Shown here piece after piece: positions 60,922-64,000 of a stretch of 64,000 nt of DNA (position 1 is its first letter; each line of letters begins with the position of its first letter). This DNA is from Corbicula japonica (lineage: Eukaryota; Mollusca; Bivalvia; Venerida; Cyrenidae), in contig JAZAYU010000003.1 in the NCBI GenBank assembly GCA_038501625.1, positions 2,297,001 to 2,361,000 of the forward strand. The letters run 5' to 3'. The notes beneath the pieces are model-generated. The model was not told the origin of the DNA and ran no database searches. It was given only the letters and a program-made list of their open reading frames with translations. The position numbers and the translations under genes were made by a program.

Positions 60922-61065
60922 GTGCCCAAGGTTATAAAACTCGAAACCAGTCTCAAATCTCAAGCATCTGATTGGCTGAAATGGCAACTGGTCGCCATTT
61001 CAGCCAATCAGATGCTTAAGATTTGAGACTGGTCTCCATGCCCTGTTTTTATAACCTTCAGCCCA
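60922..61065. mobile_element. Palindromic MITE, copy 4
   Basis: A ~144-bp palindrome of the same family as 25750-25893, with near-perfect arms. Its edge is only about 15 bases from the splice acceptor of the minus-strand exon 60803-60906, so it occupies the region where the branch point would be expected. Confidence 0.85.
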
Positions 61066-61849
61066 GTCAACATCAACATCTAGAAATGAGCTGGTTTTAA
61101 CCATATACCTCGTAGATACTGGGGGGAATAAACACTACATTAGTAAAACACAACAGCAATCGCAGGAGACCTTTTTATTGTTAGCGACTATGTACTCTGG
61201 GCATAAGTGATGTCCCAATAAACGTCACATGTAATTTTGCATAAATTAACATTTACACATTTGTTCCAACAGATACAGCTTAATTCTCATGTGCTACCTG
61301 TGTACATCTACAGCTGCCTGCATCTGTCATCTGGATCTACACCAGTCACTTAAAGATCCTTATCAGACTGCAAATATGTGAAGGCGGAGCTGAATCTACA
61401 CTTGTTGCACGTGGGATATAAGTTATATCTATGGTGTAAAAGTTTATTAAGGAAAATCAGGATTTTTCACATTTAGTTCAATTAACAAAAAATAACACAC
61501 AATTTTCTTTACAGAGTACAGTAGACTCCGGGAAATCGAATACACAAATTGTCAGCTAAAAATATTCTATTGCCCGGAGTATTTGATTGGCCGGTAATCG
61601 TATTTACCATGAAATCTGCATATATTTGTTGACAGGTAGATTGTGTTCTGGACAATACTCGTGATAAATATGCATTTTTTATATGTTTATTAATTGATTA
61701 ACAGACCCTTCTGTCATGCACTGCTACAAAATCGAATTTTCAAATTATATTATGACAACGCGACATTTACAACGTGAATGTAAAATAAGTATTAAAACAC
61801 AAACCAATGGGAACATATTCCATAAACTAGAAATGTGTCCATAGGACAC
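61066..61849. other. Non-coding, one degenerate dispersed repeat
   Basis: It contains a weak copy of the 'gatctggatct' family at about 61250-61445. No exon is recognised. Confidence 0.4.
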
Positions 61850-63290
61850 GGATGCCCCCGCTATGCATCGTTTTCAGATACTAAAGTGCAATGATGGGAA
61901 TAATAGCATTTCAAAGACAGTGATGTTCGCATAATTATAAGAATACGCATAAACTTGATGATCAAGTAAATTATTTGTATTTGTGGCACTGTTGTCTTCT
62001 CATTACGGAAATGTCTGTGAAGAAGTTGGTGGTAATGCAATGCAATGTCATAGTGAACATTTGTGCCAAGTTATTTTGAAATCCCTTCCTTCATAAAGAA
62101 GTTATAGCCCGAACAAGTAAATTCAAGTTTTAGTAACTGTGACCTTGACCTTGGACTTACAGGCATGGGTAATGTACGCAACACACCGCCTTGTCATGGT
62201 GAACATTTGTGCCAAGTTATTTTGAAAACCCTCCATTCAAAACAGTTATAGCCCGGACAAGGAAATTCTATTTTTAGTAACAGTGACCTTGACCTTGGAC
62301 CTACAGGCATGGACATGGTACACGACTCACCATCTTGTCATGGTGAACATTTCTGCCAAGTTATTTTGAAATTACTCTATTCCTAACGTAGTTACAACCC
62401 TGACAAGAAAATTCTATTTTAGTAACAGTGACCTTGACCTTGGACCTACAGGCATGGGCATGGTACGGGACACACCAACTTGTCATGATGAACATTTGTG
62501 TCAAGTTATTTTGAAATCAATCTATTCCTAACAAAGTTACAGCCCGGACAAGAGAATTCTATTTTTAGTAACAGTGACCTTGACCTACAGGCATGGGCAT
62601 GGTACGCGGTACACCGCCCTGTCATGGTGAACATTTGTGTCAAGTTATTTTGAAATCCCTCCATTTATAATGAAGTTACATCCCAGACAAGAAAATCCTA
62701 TTTTTAGTAACAGTGACCTTGACCTTGGACCTTCAGGCTTGGGTATTGTGCGGACACACTGCCTTGTCATAGGGAACATTTGTGCGAAGTTATTTTGAAA
62801 TCCCTCCATTCATAACAAAGTAACAGCCCGGACAAGAGAATTCTATTTTTAGTAACAGTGACCTTGACCTTTGACCGACAGGCATGGGCACGGTACGCGA
62901 CACATCGCCATGTCATGGTAAACATTTGTGCCAAGTTATTTTGAAATCCCTCCATTCATAACAAAGTAACAGCCCGGACAAGAAAATTCTATTTTTAGTA
63001 AAAGTGACCTTGACCTTCCACCTAAAGGCTTGGGCATGTACGTGACATACCGTCTTGATATGGTGAACAATTATACCAAGTTATTCAAAAATCCAATAAG
63101 AAATAACAAAGTTACAGAGCGGACAAGATTTTGCAAGAAAATTCTATTTTTAGTAACAGTGACCTTGACCTTTGACCTACAGGCATGGGTATTGTCACGA
63201 CACACCGCCTTGTTATGGTGAACATTTGTGCCAAGTTATTTTGAAATCCCTCCATTCCAAACAAAGTTAAGGGCAAAGTGTATATTTTTC
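61850..63290. repeat. Tandem array of ~143-bp units
   Basis: About eight units, each with 'gtgaccttgacc', 'acaggcatggg', 'acattt(g)tgccaagttatttt' and 'ccctccatt'. The 'gaccttgacc' phrase recurs at about 62143, 62286, 62431, 62575, 62717, 62863, 63007 and 63164. The array opens with 'ggacacggatgcccccgcta', a phrase that recurs near 63930. No coding capacity. Confidence 0.85.
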
Positions 63291-63731
63291 TTAACACACA
63301 AACAAGATATATTCCTATTAAAACTAATGTAAATGGAAGTATCAAAGGGCCATAACTTCTGAACGGAACATGTAAGAGCAAAACCCCACCTTTATGCACA
63401 ACAACATATCAGGCCAAGCATTGCGGTAAAGTTTCATCAAATTCCCAGCAGAGGTGTAGGAGGAGTTGCGTTCACGAGATATACTCCTATTAAAACTAAT
63501 GTAAATGGAAGTATCAAAGGGCCATAACTTCTGAACGGAACATGTAAGAGCCAAACCCCACCTTCATGCACAACAACATATCAGGCCAAGCATTGTGGTC
63601 AAGTTTCATTGAATTCCCACCAGTAGTGTAGGAGGAGTTGCCTTCACGAGAATATCGGACGGGCGGACGGACGGACGGACAGACAGGAGCAACTCTTAAT
63701 GCCCGTCGCCATTTCATGGCGAGGGCATAAA
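63291..63731. repeat. Direct ~180-bp duplication and CGGA tract
   Basis: Two near-identical units (about 63310-63485 and 63490-63655) contain 'gggccataacttctgaacgg' and 'gtgtaggaggagttgc'. They are followed by 'cggacggacggacggacaga' and a hairpin ('gccatttcatggcgagggc'). This is the end of the same composite repeat as the 143-bp array. Confidence 0.8.
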
Positions 63732-64000
63732 AAATTACATCCCAAATTTTATCTCAAGTATCATATTTCAGTATTATTGCATCATCAACCAATTTAACCC
63801 AGCTAAAAATGACTAATGTCACGTACACACTTCATATTGTATTAATTTTATTTGAAGAAGCATCTTTATAAAGGAGGTTGTTATATGGTATCGTATGATA
63901 TGATGATATACAATATCTATGATATGTGTCCTCAGGATGCCCCCACTGCTATAACATTTGTAACAAAGGGCCAAAACTCTGATAAAAATGGTCACACAAA

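Overview
The window is AT-rich, intron-rich metazoan nuclear DNA with very dense short repeats. Several features point to a bivalve mollusc, probably a heterodont clam: a Penelope-like retroelement, a Mab-21/cGAS-like gene fragment, abundant small palindromic transposons, and arrays built around 'gaccttgacc' and 'cggacggacgg' motifs. The phylum is an inference from repeat character and gene content; the species cannot be named from sequence alone.

Four genes can be assembled or partly assembled by joining exons in phase. (1) A complete radial-spoke gene RSPH3, + strand, 22123-26706, 7 coding exons, 398 aa. (2) A mitochondrial adrenodoxin-type [2Fe-2S] ferredoxin gene, + strand, 31226-44693. 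It has one transit-peptide exon, two alternative versions of the second exon (38035-38141 and 42498-42610), and two shared 3' exons carrying all four cluster cysteines. The phases make the two alternatives mutually exclusive: using both, or neither, breaks the frame. One alternative resembles FDX1 and the other FDX2. This is the most interesting object in the window. (3) A 710-aa gene, + strand, 51579-58838, 4 coding exons. Its first exon is a Crypton-derived (DUF3504-type) tyrosine-recombinase-like domain that has lost the C-terminal catalytic block and gained a new tail. (4) A Mab-21-like (cGAS-like receptor family) terminal exon, - strand, 7486-8742, without a visible nucleotidyltransferase half, next to a decayed second copy. 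Two further minus-strand exons are supported only by frame and splice sites: a first exon with a SAM-like start (47210-47291), and a last exon (60803-60906) of a gene running off to the right.

Layout: 1-7.4 kb is non-coding with small inverted repeats and one copy of a 1.5-kb element. 7.5-11.6 kb is the Mab-21 locus and its pseudogene, disrupted by a nested element. 12.6-18.7 kb is a foldback element split by a 4.7-kb Penelope-like element with ~1.1-kb inverted terminal repeats. 19-22 kb is repeats. 22-27.6 kb is RSPH3. 31.2-44.7 kb is the ferredoxin gene, with introns packed with inverted repeats and a 1.2-kb C/A-only tract. 46.1-47.6 kb is a PIF/Harbinger-like TIR unit containing the SAM-like exon. 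51.6-59.9 kb is the Crypton-derived gene, whose first intron holds the second copy of the 1.5-kb element. 60.8-64 kb is a terminal exon followed by tandem arrays.

All product names come from motif recognition by eye. No database search was run, and exon joins rest on splice consensus and phase.
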